A DNA stretch of 64,000 bases from UWMA-0277 sp965183885 (GCA_965183885.1 OZ238992.1:434001-498000), one strand, 5' to 3'; positions 1-10,625 are shown, numbered from the stretch's first letter. A program made the numbers and translations. Notes: generated by a model from the letters alone, not told the origin.

Positions 1-435
1 CTCTCTCCCTGTTCCTTTTAATATCTGCCAGAAACCTGCAGCCCCAGCTCCAGAAACGACATTATCTAATCCGCTTTCTATAAGTGCTAAATACTTAAAA
101 TCATCAGGAATATTATGAGCCTTAAGTATAGGCTCTATAATAGGAAAATATTTGTTTGCTCTCTTTATATAGAGTATAGTATTGGATTGCCAATAGATGT
201 TTTTCAACAATTCTTTATCCATACGCTCCCAAACTGCAGCTGACTCTAAAGGGATTTTTTCTCCAGAAAACTGTAATACTTCAGGTTTTAAAATAGAAAA
301 TATTTGGTATTTACTATTAAAATGCTGCTGATACAATTCATCCTCATTTCTTAACTCTGAAGAATATATAAATAGTTGAGCACATGCAAAAAGCACTATT
401 GCTGAACCTAAAAAATAAAAGTGTTTTTTATTCAT
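1..435 (-). CDS. Lytic transglycosylase, MltD/SLT type (partial, runs off the window)
   Basis: About 145 N-terminal residues can be read from the ATG at 433-435. An N-terminal hydrophobic stretch (FLGSAIVLFACAQLFIY) looks like a signal peptide or membrane anchor. It is followed by the SLT-domain entry IPDDFKYLALIESGLDN and GAGAAGFWQI; the Glu of ALIESGL is the expected catalytic acid. The family cleaves peptidoglycan glycan strands in the periplasm with formation of 1,6-anhydro-muramyl ends. The start lies one base after the stop of rfbC, so the two are probably co-transcribed. Any C-terminal LysM repeats, typical of MltD, would be outside the window. The family call rests on the SLT motif and is firm; the exact subfamily is inferred. 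Confidence 0.85.
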   Translation of the reverse strand, partial: MNKKHFYFLGSAIVLFACAQLFIYSSELRNEDELYQQHFNSKYQIFSILKPEVLQFSGEKIPLESAAVWERMDKELLKNIYWQSNTILYIKRANKYFPIIEPILKAHNIPDDFKYLALIESGLDNVVSGAGAAGFWQILKGTGRE

Positions 436-436
436 A

Positions 437-979
437 TTAAAATTTACTTACAAAACCTTTAAAACTTCCTGCTACTAAATCTTTTTCTGATACTATAGGA
501 CTATCCATTCCCCAATCAATATTAAGGCCTTTATCATTCCAAACAAAAGAACCTTCTGACTCCTTATTATAGATACCTGTACATTTATATGCAAAAATGG
601 TATCTTCTTCAAGTGCTAAAAAACCATGTGCAAATCCAGGAGGAATCCAAAACATAGTTTTATTTTCCTCACTTAACTCAATAGAAAAATATTGCCCATA
701 GGTAGCTGATTCCTTTCTAATATCTACAGCAACATCAAGCACCTTTCCTCTTACGACCCTAACCAATTTACCTTGAGCATATGGAGGGTTTTGAAAATGC
801 AATCCTCTTAACACTCCTTTAGTAGAAAGAGATTGATTATCCTGTAAAAAATCTAAATCCAAGCCCAACTTTGCAAAAATTTCCTTACTCCAACTCTCAA
901 AGAAATACCCCCTCTCATCTTCAAAAACCCTTGGTTTTATTACTAATAACCCTTCTATTGGTGTATTTATTATTTCCAT
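437..979 (-). CDS. rfbC: dTDP-4-dehydrorhamnose 3,5-epimerase
   Basis: The 180-residue length matches RmlC/RfbC. Visible family motifs are FEDERGYFFESW, QDNQSLSTKGVLRGLHFQ with the catalytic His, GKVLDVAVDIRK, and WIPPGFAHGFLALE, followed by FAYKCTGIYN with the conserved Tyr. The enzyme epimerises C3 and C5 of dTDP-4-keto-6-deoxyglucose, the third step of dTDP-rhamnose synthesis in the cytoplasm, which feeds surface polysaccharide. The other rml genes are not in this window. It reads into the lytic transglycosylase gene with a 1-base gap. The Met chosen (MEIINTPIEG) is the usual family start. Confidence 0.95.
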   Translation of the reverse strand: MEIINTPIEGLLVIKPRVFEDERGYFFESWSKEIFAKLGLDLDFLQDNQSLSTKGVLRGLHFQNPPYAQGKLVRVVRGKVLDVAVDIRKESATYGQYFSIELSEENKTMFWIPPGFAHGFLALEEDTIFAYKCTGIYNKESEGSFVWNDKGLNIDWGMDSPIVSEKDLVAGSFKGFVSKF

Positions 980-1053
980 TAACTCATTTTTTAAAGAAAG
1001 CCAAATATAGAAAAATCAACAGCTATTTATTATAGAAAAGTAAACAATAATTG

Positions 1054-1061
1054 TAGTTTTG
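1054..1061 (+). promoter_or_regulatory. Probable -7 element for the FKBP gene
   Basis: TAGTTTTG fits the Bacteroidota -7 consensus TAnnTTTG and lies 19 bases upstream of the ATG at 1081. No clear TTG is present at the expected upstream spacing, so only the -7 half is supported. Confidence 0.45.
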
Positions 1062-1080
1062 CCAACAAAATTATATAATT

Positions 1081-1755
1081 ATGAAAAGAGTAAATTTATT
1101 AATCGTAGCACTTGCATTTATCTTCAGTTCATGTACTGAAACTGCAAGCTACAAAACACCAGAAACAGAAATGGAAAAAGTAAGTTACAGCCTAGGAGTT
1201 AATGTTGCAACAGGAGTAAAAGCTCAAGGGCTTGATACTATTGATGCTAACGCAGTTGCTAAGGCATTTACAGATGTATTTGAAGGAAACGATTTAGATA
1301 TATCAGAAGAAGAAAGCATGCAAATATTGCAAGACTACTTCGGAAAACTACAAGCTGCCGCACAAGCAAAAGCAAGTGAAGCAGGAGCAGCATATTTAAC
1401 TGACAATGCTGCAAAAGAAGGAGTTACAACAACTGCAAGTGGACTTCAATATGAAGTAATTACTTCAGGAGATGGCGCTAAGCCAACAGCAAATGACCAA
1501 GTAACAGTTCACTACCATGGTACGCTTACTGATGGCACAGTATTTGATAGTTCTGTAGACAGAGGAGAACCAGCTCAGTTTGGTGTTACTCAAGTTATTC
1601 CAGGATGGACTGAAGGATTACAATTAATGAGTGTAGGTGATAAATGGAAACTTACTATCCCAGCAGCATTAGCTTACGGAGATAGAGGTGCAGGAGGAAT
1701 GATTGGGCCTGGAGCTACTTTAGTATTTGAAGTTGAGCTTCTAGGAATTAATTAA
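1081..1755 (+). CDS. FKBP-type peptidyl-prolyl cis-trans isomerase, lipoprotein
   Basis: A 224-residue FkpA/Mip-like protein. It starts with a lipoprotein signal peptide (ALAFIFSSC, lipid Cys at about residue 18), then an FKBP_N dimerisation segment (MEKVSYSLGVNVATGVK) and a C-terminal FKBP domain with VHYHGTLTDGTVFDSSVDRG, VIPGWTEGLQLM and PAALAYGDRGAG. It would catalyse prolyl isomerisation and act as a folding helper in the periplasm or on a membrane leaflet. It stands alone between convergent neighbours and is closed by a strong terminator. The family assignment is firm; the client proteins are unknown. Confidence 0.93.
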   Translation: MKRVNLLIVALAFIFSSCTETASYKTPETEMEKVSYSLGVNVATGVKAQGLDTIDANAVAKAFTDVFEGNDLDISEEESMQILQDYFGKLQAAAQAKASEAGAAYLTDNAAKEGVTTTASGLQYEVITSGDGAKPTANDQVTVHYHGTLTDGTVFDSSVDRGEPAQFGVTQVIPGWTEGLQLMSVGDKWKLTIPAALAYGDRGAGGMIGPGATLVFEVELLGIN

Positions 1756-1774
1756 TTCCTTTCAACATATAAAT

Positions 1775-1806
1775 AAAAAGCCCAGCAAATGCTGGGCTTT
1801 TTATTT
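1775..1806. terminator. Rho-independent terminator, probably bidirectional
   Basis: An 11-base stem AAAAGCCCAGC/GCTGGGCTTTT with an AAAT loop and flanking A and T tracts. It sits between the convergent FKBP gene and the zinc-ribbon gene and could serve both. Confidence 0.9.
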
Positions 1807-1816
1807 ATATACACTT

Positions 1817-2083
1817 TTACTTTCTTTTCCACCTTTTTAATTGCGGAATACTAACAGTATAAAACCACCTTCTTACCTTACCAACCCCTTGTTCTTTTAA
1901 TATCCCCTTAACAAAAGCCTGCATATCCTTAGCAGTTTTTATTTCTGGACTTGTAAACTGTCCATCAACATAACAAAGCTGACAATAGTCATTATTCTCA
2001 GAACCATCTTTCTCTGTACCTTTCTTAAAAATTTCATGATCTTTAGGAAGCATACAGCTTTGACAAAATTTCTCTAAACCCAT
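1817..2083 (-). CDS. Putative zinc-ribbon domain protein
   Basis: An 88-residue protein with a four-Cys pattern at its start, CQSCMLPK and later DYCQLCYVDG, matching the small proteins with a putative zinc-ribbon domain (a treble-clef-like Cys4 site). The remainder is basic (KVRRWFYTVSIPQLKRWKRK). No signal peptide is visible, so it is likely cytosolic. Function in the family is not established. It lies downstream of the DUF2147 gene on the same strand with an 18-base gap, so the two may be co-transcribed. Confidence 0.75.
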   Translation of the reverse strand: MGLEKFCQSCMLPKDHEIFKKGTEKDGSENNDYCQLCYVDGQFTSPEIKTAKDMQAFVKGILKEQGVGKVRRWFYTVSIPQLKRWKRK

Positions 2084-2100
2084 AATTCTTTATTTTTTAA

Positions 2101-2541
2101 TTAATTTAATTTCCTTATCCAAGTTGAGGATCTTCCTATAAATGAGAACCCAATATATCCTCTCAGATCAAGAGTATTTTTATCCACCAAGGTAAACATA
2201 CCGCTATATGTTTTCCCCTTTTTAGGATCATATAACTCACCATCATCCCAAACATTATCCTCATCATAAATAAAATTATTCATCATAACCATTCCCATTC
2301 TTGAACGAGACCTCAATTCTTCGTCAGGATTTAATGGATCTGTTTTAGGGTTTCCTTTTTCATCATTAGGAAATTTCATCCAAGTAATTTTTCCGGAGAT
2401 TGCTTTCCCATCTTCAAAAAGTGTAATTACAGCATCTTTTTCAGCATTATACCACTCACCAACTACTTTTCCATTATTCTGAGAAAATGCAAAAAGAGCA
2501 GCAAAGACAAACACTAACGTCATTGTAAAGTTTTTCATCAT
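2101..2541 (-). CDS. DUF2147 exported protein
   Basis: From MMKNFTMTLVFVFAALFAFSQ, which is a clean signal peptide ending at SQ, the mature protein is about 125 residues. It shows the DUF2147 pattern: GEWYNAEKDAVITLFEDGKAISGKI, then NPDEELRSRSRMGMVMM, YDPKKGKTYSG, and a C-terminal LDLRGYIGFSFIGRSSTWIR. The reading frame is open for 14 more codons upstream, but that part is AT-rich and would spoil the signal peptide, so the Met at 2541 is preferred. The family is a small beta-barrel-like exported domain of unknown function common in Bacteroidota and Proteobacteria. Confidence 0.8.
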   Translation of the reverse strand: MMKNFTMTLVFVFAALFAFSQNNGKVVGEWYNAEKDAVITLFEDGKAISGKITWMKFPNDEKGNPKTDPLNPDEELRSRSRMGMVMMNNFIYDEDNVWDDGELYDPKKGKTYSGMFTLVDKNTLDLRGYIGFSFIGRSSTWIRKLN

Positions 2542-2690
2542 ATTATTTTTTTTGTTAAAATTAATAAAAAAGTTCAATTTCAATACTTAAAAGCTCTTTT
2601 TTTGAACAATATGAGTGATTTTCCTTGCAAAACAAGAAAAACATAAAAACAAGAATCTCTGTATTTGCTAAAACACTAAAGCCTATACAC

Positions 2691-3995
2691 TTATTTCTGA
2701 CGGAAATAAATTTGTATTGGAACACCTGAAAAATCAAAATGCTGACGCAATTGATTCTCAATATAACGCTTATAAGGATCTTTAATATATTGTGGCAAAT
2801 TAGCAAAAAATACAAATGTAGGAGTATCTGTAGGCAATTGCATACAGTATTTAATCCTAATATATTTCCCTTTAGTTGCAGGAGGAGGGTGATGATCAAT
2901 AAGAGGCAACATCACCTCGTTTAATACTGATGTTGCAATTTTTTGAGATCTATTTTTATAAACTTGTATTGCTGCTTCTAAACCTTTTAACAACCTTTGT
3001 TTATGTAATGCTGAAACAAATACAATAGGGACATCAGTAAAAGGAGCTATTTTTTGCTTTATAAATTCTTCAGCTTTTTTAGCGGTTTCAGTTGATTTAT
3101 CTTGTAAATCCCACTTATTAACTAAAATAACTACTCCTTTTTTATTTCTATCTGCGATATGAAAAATTCTTTGATCCTGAGATTCAAACCCCCTTGTTGC
3201 ATCAATAACATGTATACAAACATCACAATGCTCAATTGCACGTACTGAACGCATCACTGAATAAAACTCTAAATCCTCATGAACATTCTTCTTTTTTCTA
3301 AGCCCAGCAGTATCAACTAAAGTAAAATCAAAACCAAACTTATTATACTTTGTATTTAAAGAATCACGAGTAGTACCTGCAATGTCTGTTACAATATTTT
3401 GTTCCTTCCCAAGCAAAGCATTTATAAATGATGATTTCCCAACATTTGGTCTACCAATTACTGCAAACTTTGGGCTATCATCTACCTTCATTTCTAATTC
3501 ATCATCAAAATGAGTTATTAATTCATCTAGCAATTCACCTGTACCACTACCACTAATTGATGAGACAGGAATATACTCTCCCATTCCTAAATTATAAAAC
3601 TCTACAGCTTCTTCAAGCAAACGTGTATTATCTACTTTATTAACAGCAAGCACTACTTTCTTATTCGATCTACGAAGCAACTTAACTACTTCCTGATCCA
3701 AATCAGTTATACCTGCCTTGGCATCTACTAAGAATAGAATTACATTTGCTTCGTCAATTGCAAGTTCAACTTGCTTACGAATCTCAGCTTCAAAAATATC
3801 ATCTGAACCATGAACATAACCTCCAGTATCAATTACTGAAAACTCACGACCATTCCATTCTGACTTCCCATAATGCCTATCACGTGTAACCCCGCTCACC
3901 TCATCAGTAATTGCTTGGCGCGATTCTGTTAAACGATTAAATATTGTTGACTTCCCAACATTTGGTCTACCTACTATTGCTACTATATTACTCAT
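2691..3995 (-). CDS. der: Ribosome-assembly GTPase Der (EngA)
   Basis: A 434-residue protein with two tandem GTPase domains, unique to Der. The first P-loop is GRPNVGKSTIFNRL with DTGG and NKVD; the second is GRPNVGKSSFINAL with DTAG and NKWD. A C-terminal KH-like domain ends in FDFSGVPIQIYFRQK. Der acts in late assembly of the 50S subunit. The start overlaps the era stop in a TAATG arrangement, so era and der are translationally coupled. Full length, no defect seen. Confidence 0.97.
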   Translation of the reverse strand: MSNIVAIVGRPNVGKSTIFNRLTESRQAITDEVSGVTRDRHYGKSEWNGREFSVIDTGGYVHGSDDIFEAEIRKQVELAIDEANVILFLVDAKAGITDLDQEVVKLLRRSNKKVVLAVNKVDNTRLLEEAVEFYNLGMGEYIPVSSISGSGTGELLDELITHFDDELEMKVDDSPKFAVIGRPNVGKSSFINALLGKEQNIVTDIAGTTRDSLNTKYNKFGFDFTLVDTAGLRKKKNVHEDLEFYSVMRSVRAIEHCDVCIHVIDATRGFESQDQRIFHIADRNKKGVVILVNKWDLQDKSTETAKKAEEFIKQKIAPFTDVPIVFVSALHKQRLLKGLEAAIQVYKNRSQKIATSVLNEVMLPLIDHHPPPATKGKYIRIKYCMQLPTDTPTFVFFANLPQYIKDPYKRYIENQLRQHFDFSGVPIQIYFRQK

Positions 3996-4873
3996 TATTC
4001 GTATCCAAATTGTTTTAATTGACGATTATCATTTCGCCAGTTCTTTTTTACTTTTACAGGAGTAGCTAAAAACACCTTTTTATCAAGCATTAACTCTATA
4101 TCTCTTCTTGCTTCTGACCCAATTCTTTTCAAGCCCAAACCTTTATGCCCAATAATTATTCCTTTCTGACTCTCACGCATTACATAAATTATTGCTCTAA
4201 TCCTTACAATATCTTCTTCCTCAAAAAACTCTTCAACCTCAATCTCTACAGAATAGGGAATTTCTTTTTTGTAATGCTTTAGAATCTTCTCTCTAATTAT
4301 CTCTTCAATAAAGAAACGTTCTGACTTATCCGTAATAGCATCCTTATCATAATATGGAGGACACACTGGTAATAAGTCAACAATTTTCTCCTTTATTCTA
4401 TCAATATTAAAATTATTAAGTGCCGATATTGGCAGCAAATCAGCATTTGGCAACAAATCAGCCCATCGTTCAATTTCCTGAGCAACAAGATCTTGCTCTG
4501 CCAAATCAATTTTATTTAATAATAGTAATACAGGAACAGAAGTTTTTTGAATACGCTCAAATAATTTTTCATCCTTCAAACCTTTTTCTCCAACTTCAAT
4601 CATGTAAATAAGTACATCGGCATCTTGAAATGCTGAATGCACAAAATTCATCATATTTTCTTGCAATTTATATGCTGGCTGAATCACCCCAGGAGTATCA
4701 GAAAAGACGATTTGATAATCCTCTTCATTAAGTATTCCTAAAATCCTATGACGTGTTGTTTGCGCTTTATGCGTAATAATAGAGAGTTTCTGCCCTATTA
4801 AAGCATTCATTAAAGTAGACTTACCTACATTAGGGTTACCAATAATATTTACAAAACCTGCTTTATGTTCCAT
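3995..4873 (-). CDS. era: GTPase Era
   Basis: The protein has an N-terminal Era GTPase domain (GNPNVGKSTLMNAL, DTPGVIQPAYKLQ, NKID) and a C-terminal KH RNA-binding domain (IIGHKGLGLKRIGSEARRDIE). It binds 16S rRNA near the 3' end and checks 30S maturation. I place the start at MEHKAGFVNI (4873). Five more codons are open upstream, but they fall in the stem-loop terminator of the preceding gene. Its stop overlaps the der start, so the two assembly GTPases form one operon. Confidence 0.96.
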   Translation of the reverse strand: MEHKAGFVNIIGNPNVGKSTLMNALIGQKLSIITHKAQTTRHRILGILNEEDYQIVFSDTPGVIQPAYKLQENMMNFVHSAFQDADVLIYMIEVGEKGLKDEKLFERIQKTSVPVLLLLNKIDLAEQDLVAQEIERWADLLPNADLLPISALNNFNIDRIKEKIVDLLPVCPPYYDKDAITDKSERFFIEEIIREKILKHYKKEIPYSVEIEVEEFFEEEDIVRIRAIIYVMRESQKGIIIGHKGLGLKRIGSEARRDIELMLDKKVFLATPVKVKKNWRNDNRQLKQFGYE

Positions 4874-4885
4874 TTTGCAAAGAAA

Positions 4886-4915
4886 CAAAAAAAGAGCTAA
4901 CCAGATGATTAGCCC
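4886..4915 (-). terminator. Rho-independent terminator after the first OmpA-like exported protein gene
   Basis: Read on the minus strand: stem GGGCTAA/TTAGCTC, loop of eight bases, then a run of T. It lies just past the stop of the gene at 4937 and directly ahead of era. Confidence 0.7.
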
Positions 4916-4936
4916 TTAATTATAATTTTAGTGATT

Positions 4937-5596
4937 TTATTTCGATAAATTAAACCCTATCATAACAGAAACTCTTGCCCCTGTTGGATGTGTTACAGAA
5001 TACGCTGGCTTAGTTATAATTTCAGAATCATAACCACTTATCCAATTATTATTTTCATCATAATATCCTTCCTGCCACTTGTAATCGTATTCAGCATCAT
5101 GATAATATGTTTTATTCATACTTGGAACATAAGCAATATTTACTGGTACATTTAACTCTCCAAATTTGAAGTTATACCCAGCACCAAATACCATAGCAAT
5201 TCCTCCAAGAGAAAGGTTTGGTCCTATAGCAAACTCAAACCCTTTTGCATTACGCAAACCAACCATTGAAGATATTGAAGGTAAAAAAAGTCCTTTTTCC
5301 ATACCACCAGCCAAAGCAATCCATTCTACAATACCAGTAACATTACCTCCATCAGCAAAGCGGCTTTCCCACTGCCAACCATACTGAGTTATTGCTGCCC
5401 CATACTCTCCTGTCATCCCTGTCCACTCTTCTCTTACATCCCCTGAGAAGAAAGAAATATCTCCTCTAACTAAACTTGCTAAAGAGCCTGAAGAGATCAT
5501 AGTAACCCCTACTCTTGGACCTTCTAACTTTTCAATTTGTGCATTTGCAAACAACACCCCAAACGCAAACACTAAGATTAAAACTAATTCTTTCAT
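4937..5596 (-). CDS. Exported protein of unknown function, paralogue of the gene at 5938
   Basis: The start at MKELVLILVFAFGVLFANAQ gives a normal signal peptide ending ANAQ. The mature part begins EKLEGPRVGVTMIS and contains QYGWQWESRFADGG, VEWIALAGGMEKGLFLPS and GFEFAIGPNLSLGGI, and ends with ARVSVMIGFNLSK. Alternating hydrophobic segments and a C-terminal beta-strand ending in a near-terminal aromatic suggest an outer-membrane or periplasmic beta-rich protein. I do not recognise a named family. The same blocks occur in the protein encoded at 5938-6513, so the pair arose by duplication. A small membrane protein gene lies between them on the same strand. Confidence 0.65.
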   Translation of the reverse strand: MKELVLILVFAFGVLFANAQIEKLEGPRVGVTMISSGSLASLVRGDISFFSGDVREEWTGMTGEYGAAITQYGWQWESRFADGGNVTGIVEWIALAGGMEKGLFLPSISSMVGLRNAKGFEFAIGPNLSLGGIAMVFGAGYNFKFGELNVPVNIAYVPSMNKTYYHDAEYDYKWQEGYYDENNNWISGYDSEIITKPAYSVTHPTGARVSVMIGFNLSK

Positions 5597-5610
5597 TTTT
5601 AACACTTTAA

Positions 5611-5913
5611 TTAATATATAGTTAGTCCATCAAATCCTGAAATTAAAGCAACAACCAGAAGAAGTATTAAAAGCAAGCCTACTAACCAACCTATTGCTAT
5701 TGATTTCTTAAAATTATTACTTTTTACAAGAAGAAAGAGTAATGAATAAGGCATTAACCAAATAGTGATTACTCCTAATAAAAATGCAAGAATATTAAAC
5801 TGAAATTTCTCAGGATCAGCATCAGCAAGTATTGATTGGGTTTCTATAGGGAATGCAGCAAAAAGACTAGCTACAAAAAGCCCAAATAAAACAGTTAAAC
5901 TTATCTTTTTCAT
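5611..5913 (-). CDS. Small inner-membrane protein of unknown function
   Basis: A 100-residue protein with three strongly hydrophobic stretches: an N-terminal signal-like segment (LTVLFGLFVASLFAAF), a central one (FNILAFLLGVITIWLMPYSLLFLLV) and a C-terminal one (AIGWLVGLLLILLLVVALISGF). I do not recognise a family. It lies between the two paralogous exported-protein genes with short gaps on both sides, so all three probably share a transcript. Confidence 0.55.
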   Translation of the reverse strand: MKKISLTVLFGLFVASLFAAFPIETQSILADADPEKFQFNILAFLLGVITIWLMPYSLLFLLVKSNNFKKSIAIGWLVGLLLILLLVVALISGFDGLTIY

Positions 5914-5937
5914 TTTCTTGTTTTTTACAAATTTAAT

Positions 5938-6513
5938 CTATTTTGCTAAATTAAAGCCTACCATAATAGAGATTCTTGCTCCTGTATTATGAGTATATTC
6001 TTCAAAAGACCCATCACCTTTAATATGATTTGCTGTAATATCTTTTCCTGGCATAAAAACTAAATTCACGGGCATATTTAAGGATCCTGATTTAAAGTTA
6101 TGCCCTACAGCAAATACCATACCAACACCTGACAATGAAAGGTTAGGCCCTACTCCAAATTCAAAACCATTTGAGTTCCTTATTCCAATAACCGAAGAAA
6201 GAGAAGGAAGAAATAAACCCTGCTCCATACCTCCTACTAAGGCTACCCATTCTACAATACCAGTAATATCAGCTCCTCCATCTGCAAAACGGCTTTCCCA
6301 TTGCCAACCATATTGAGTTGTAAAAGCAGAACCAGTTTCACCTAATTTATTTCTTTCATCATCTATAAAATTAAAACCTTTATGGATAAAATCTGCAGCA
6401 GAACCTTGAGTGACCATAGTCATACCAATTCTTGGTCCTTCTAATTTTTCAACTTGTGCATTAGCTGTTAGTAACCCTAACCCCAATACCATTGTAAATA
6501 CTGTTTTTTTCAT
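5938..6513 (-). CDS. Exported protein of unknown function, paralogue of the gene at 4937
   Basis: The start at MKKTVFTMVLGLGLLTANAQ gives a signal peptide; the upstream in-frame extension is AT-rich and unlikely to be translated. Shared blocks with the 4937 gene product include EKLEGPRIGMTMV, QYGWQWESRFADGG, VEWVALVGGMEQGLFLPS and FEFGVGPNLSLSGVGMVFAVG, and the same ARISIMVGFNLAK ending. The likely location is the outer membrane or periplasm. The region between the blocks differs, so the two copies are diverged rather than recent. Function unknown. Confidence 0.65.
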   Translation of the reverse strand: MKKTVFTMVLGLGLLTANAQVEKLEGPRIGMTMVTQGSAADFIHKGFNFIDDERNKLGETGSAFTTQYGWQWESRFADGGADITGIVEWVALVGGMEQGLFLPSLSSVIGIRNSNGFEFGVGPNLSLSGVGMVFAVGHNFKSGSLNMPVNLVFMPGKDITANHIKGDGSFEEYTHNTGARISIMVGFNLAK

Positions 6514-6612
6514 AATAAATATTTTTTTAATTAATTTTAAGACAAAATTAAAGTATGAAAAATTAAATACTATGCTTAGCATAATACTTTAGAATCTACT
6601 AGAGTAGAAAAT

Positions 6613-8547
6613 CTATTTAATTGCCTCTAAAGCTTCAACTGCTCGTTCCCAATCAGCTTCCATTTCTTGCAATTTTTGTTGATTTTTCTCATATTCAGCG
6701 AAAAAACCGTCTTTTATTGAAAATTCCTTAAACTTTTCAGGTATAGCTAAATCAGCATCTATTAACTTCTGAGACTTATCAAGAGCCGCAATTTCTTTTT
6801 CTAGCTTAGATATTCTATTTTGCAACTTTTTTATTTTTTTCTGCTGCTTTTTTTGCTGGTCATATGCAAATTGATCTTGCTTCTTATCCTGTTTAGTATT
6901 CTTCTGCTCCTTTTGTGAACTTTCTAATTGTTTAAAGTTTTCTAAATCTTTCTCAGCTAAAAAAGTATCTATGTCTCCAATATACTCTTTTATATTCTGA
7001 TTTTTAAACTCATAAACCTTATCTGTTAATCCTTGTAAAAACTCTCTATCATGCGACACTACAATTAAACTTCCATCGTAATTATCTAATGCTTTTTTTA
7101 ATAATTCCTTAGAAGTAATATCCAAATGGTTAGTTGGCTCATCCATAACCAAAAGGTTATAAGGTTCTAGCAATAGTTTACACAATGCTACTCTTGCTCT
7201 TTCTCCTCCAGAAAGCACCTTTACCTTCTTTTTTACATCATCATTACTAAAAAGAAAAGATCCTAATATTGAACGTACTCTTCCTGCAGTATCCTCATTA
7301 GCAGCAGCCTCAATTGTTTCCAGAACTGTTAAATCCTCATCTAGGAATTCAGCTTGATTTTGGGCATAATACCCCATCTTTACTTGATGTCCTAACTTTA
7401 TTTCTCCTGAGAAATCAAGTTCTTTTACAATCATCTTTGCTAAAGTAGATTTCCCCTCCCCATTTTTTCCAACAAAAGCAATTTTATCTCCCTTTACAAT
7501 TTCCAGGTTAACTTTATCAAGTACTTGTAAATCATCATAATTTTTTGAAGCATCTTTTACTTCTAAAGTTATTTTTCCTGAATGAGGAGCAGGAGAAAAG
7601 CGAAACTGCATCCTTCCAACATCTTCTTGCTCAACCTGAATAATTTCTAGTTTTTCTAATTTTTTAATTAATGATTGTGCAAAAGCAGCTTTATTCTTTT
7701 TTGCTCTAAATTTATTTATTAGCACCTTAGTTTCATCAATATACTTATCTTGATTTTTCTTAGCCTGAATTTGTTTCTCTATTCTATCTTCACGCAAAGT
7801 TAAGTACTTAGTATAGGAAGCTTTATAGTCGTTAATTTTTGAAAATGCAACCTCAATAGTTCTATTTGTTGAAACATCTAAGAATAATCTATCGTGCGAT
7901 ACTAGTACTACCGCCCCAGTATAATTTTTCAACCATCTTTCTAACCACATGATTGATTCTATATCTAAATGATTGGTTGGCTCATCTAGCAATAATAAAT
8001 CTGGCTTCATTAATAAGATTTTTGCCAGTTCAATACGCATACGCCAACCACCACTAAACTCAGTAGTTTGGCGCTCAAAATCATATTGCGTAAAGCCTAA
8101 ACCATTCAAAACTTGGCTAATTTCTGCAGCCGTATCATGACCTCCAGCCATTCTAAAACGTTCTTCCAAGTCGTTAAACTCGGTTATAATATCCAAGTAT
8201 GCATCACTTTCATAATCAGTACGCTCAGTGAGTTGCTTATTAGCCTCATTCATTTTAGCCTCCACCTCATTTAAAAACTCAAAAGCAGTTTGTGCTTCTT
8301 CAAGCACTGTTTTACCATCTTCAAACTCTAAATCTTGTCTTAAAAAACCAACAACAATACCATTTGGCATTGATACATTTCCATTATTTGGCGTTAAATC
8401 TTTTGCCAAAACCTTTAAAAGAGTTGATTTTCCGGCCCCATTCTTTCCTGTAAGCCCAATTTTATCTCCTTTATTTACCATAAAAGAGATATTTTTAAAA
8501 ATGTCCTGTCCTCCAAAGTACAGGGATAAATTATTTACTGATACCAT
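6613..8547 (-). CDS. ABC-F family ATP-binding protein (Uup/YheS type)
   Basis: A 644-residue soluble protein with two ATPase domains: Walker A GLTGKNGAGKST and AFVGKNGEGKST, signatures EFSGGWRMRIELA and VLSGGERARVALC, and Walker B LLLLDEPTNHLD and LLVMDEPTNHLD. A charged linker between the domains (DRIEKQIQAKKNQDKYIDE) and a C-terminal coiled coil (KKQQKKIKKLQNRISKLEKEI) match ABC-F translation factors. These bind the ribosomal E site and relieve stalled complexes; they have no membrane part. The substrate is not predictable from sequence. It is the last host gene before the tRNA-fMet insertion point. Confidence 0.93.
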   Translation of the reverse strand: MVSVNNLSLYFGGQDIFKNISFMVNKGDKIGLTGKNGAGKSTLLKVLAKDLTPNNGNVSMPNGIVVGFLRQDLEFEDGKTVLEEAQTAFEFLNEVEAKMNEANKQLTERTDYESDAYLDIITEFNDLEERFRMAGGHDTAAEISQVLNGLGFTQYDFERQTTEFSGGWRMRIELAKILLMKPDLLLLDEPTNHLDIESIMWLERWLKNYTGAVVLVSHDRLFLDVSTNRTIEVAFSKINDYKASYTKYLTLREDRIEKQIQAKKNQDKYIDETKVLINKFRAKKNKAAFAQSLIKKLEKLEIIQVEQEDVGRMQFRFSPAPHSGKITLEVKDASKNYDDLQVLDKVNLEIVKGDKIAFVGKNGEGKSTLAKMIVKELDFSGEIKLGHQVKMGYYAQNQAEFLDEDLTVLETIEAAANEDTAGRVRSILGSFLFSNDDVKKKVKVLSGGERARVALCKLLLEPYNLLVMDEPTNHLDITSKELLKKALDNYDGSLIVVSHDREFLQGLTDKVYEFKNQNIKEYIGDIDTFLAEKDLENFKQLESSQKEQKNTKQDKKQDQFAYDQQKKQQKKIKKLQNRISKLEKEIAALDKSQKLIDADLAIPEKFKEFSIKDGFFAEYEKNQQKLQEMEADWERAVEALEAIK

Positions 8548-8596
8548 GCTGCAAAAGTAAACTTTTTACACTTCAAAAATAATTTTATAATAATGA

Positions 8597-8626
8597 TTGC
8601 TAAATTAATTTATAGCAGTATATTTG
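8597..8626 (+). promoter_or_regulatory. Promoter of tRNA-fMet
   Basis: TTG at 8597-8599, a 19-base spacer, and TATATTTG at 8619-8626 fit the Bacteroidota -33/-7 consensus. The tRNA begins 12 bases later. Confidence 0.7.
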
Positions 8627-8637
8627 CAATCCTAAAT

Positions 8638-10318
<1,681 letters not shown>

Positions 10319-10319
<1 letters not shown>

Positions 10320-10573
10320 TATTTTAAATTATTGTGGTTGCAAATAATGCAACTTAGGTTATACAAATTGTTGATGATTTCCATGACAACTTCATCAGGT
10401 GTGTCATGATCACCTGTTATTCTTCGAAATGTGTCAAGCGACAGTTTCGATTCTTCTAAATTTTCCAATTTAATAGATAATTACTCTATCTGCATTGGTT
10501 CAATAATGCAGTTTATACCATCTGGCGTTATCCATGGATTTGAATGATAACATACCTTAACCCAATTTCTCAT
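10319..10573 (-). pseudogene. Small reading frame upstream of the serine recombinase, split by an in-frame TAA
   Basis: From the ATG at 10573, 30 codons read MRNWVKVCYHSNPW...IIEPMQIE and stop at 10481. The same frame stays open after the TAA for 53 codons (LSIKLENLEESKLSLDTF...NLYNLSCIICNHN). The second stop overlaps the recombinase start as TAATG, the usual sign of translational coupling. Either two small coupled genes are present (the second from TTG at 10468) or one 84-codon gene carries a nonsense mutation. No family recognised. Confidence 0.5.
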
Positions 10574-10625
10574 GGAGGGGTCAATCCATCTGCTATGCTA
10601 TAAAAATTATTCGACCTGCGCCGCA

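Noticed and set aside
2561..2899. Open frame of 112 codons overlapping der on the same strand
   Set aside because: It lies in another frame inside the der 3' end, has skewed hydrophobic composition and no start context; der is certain.
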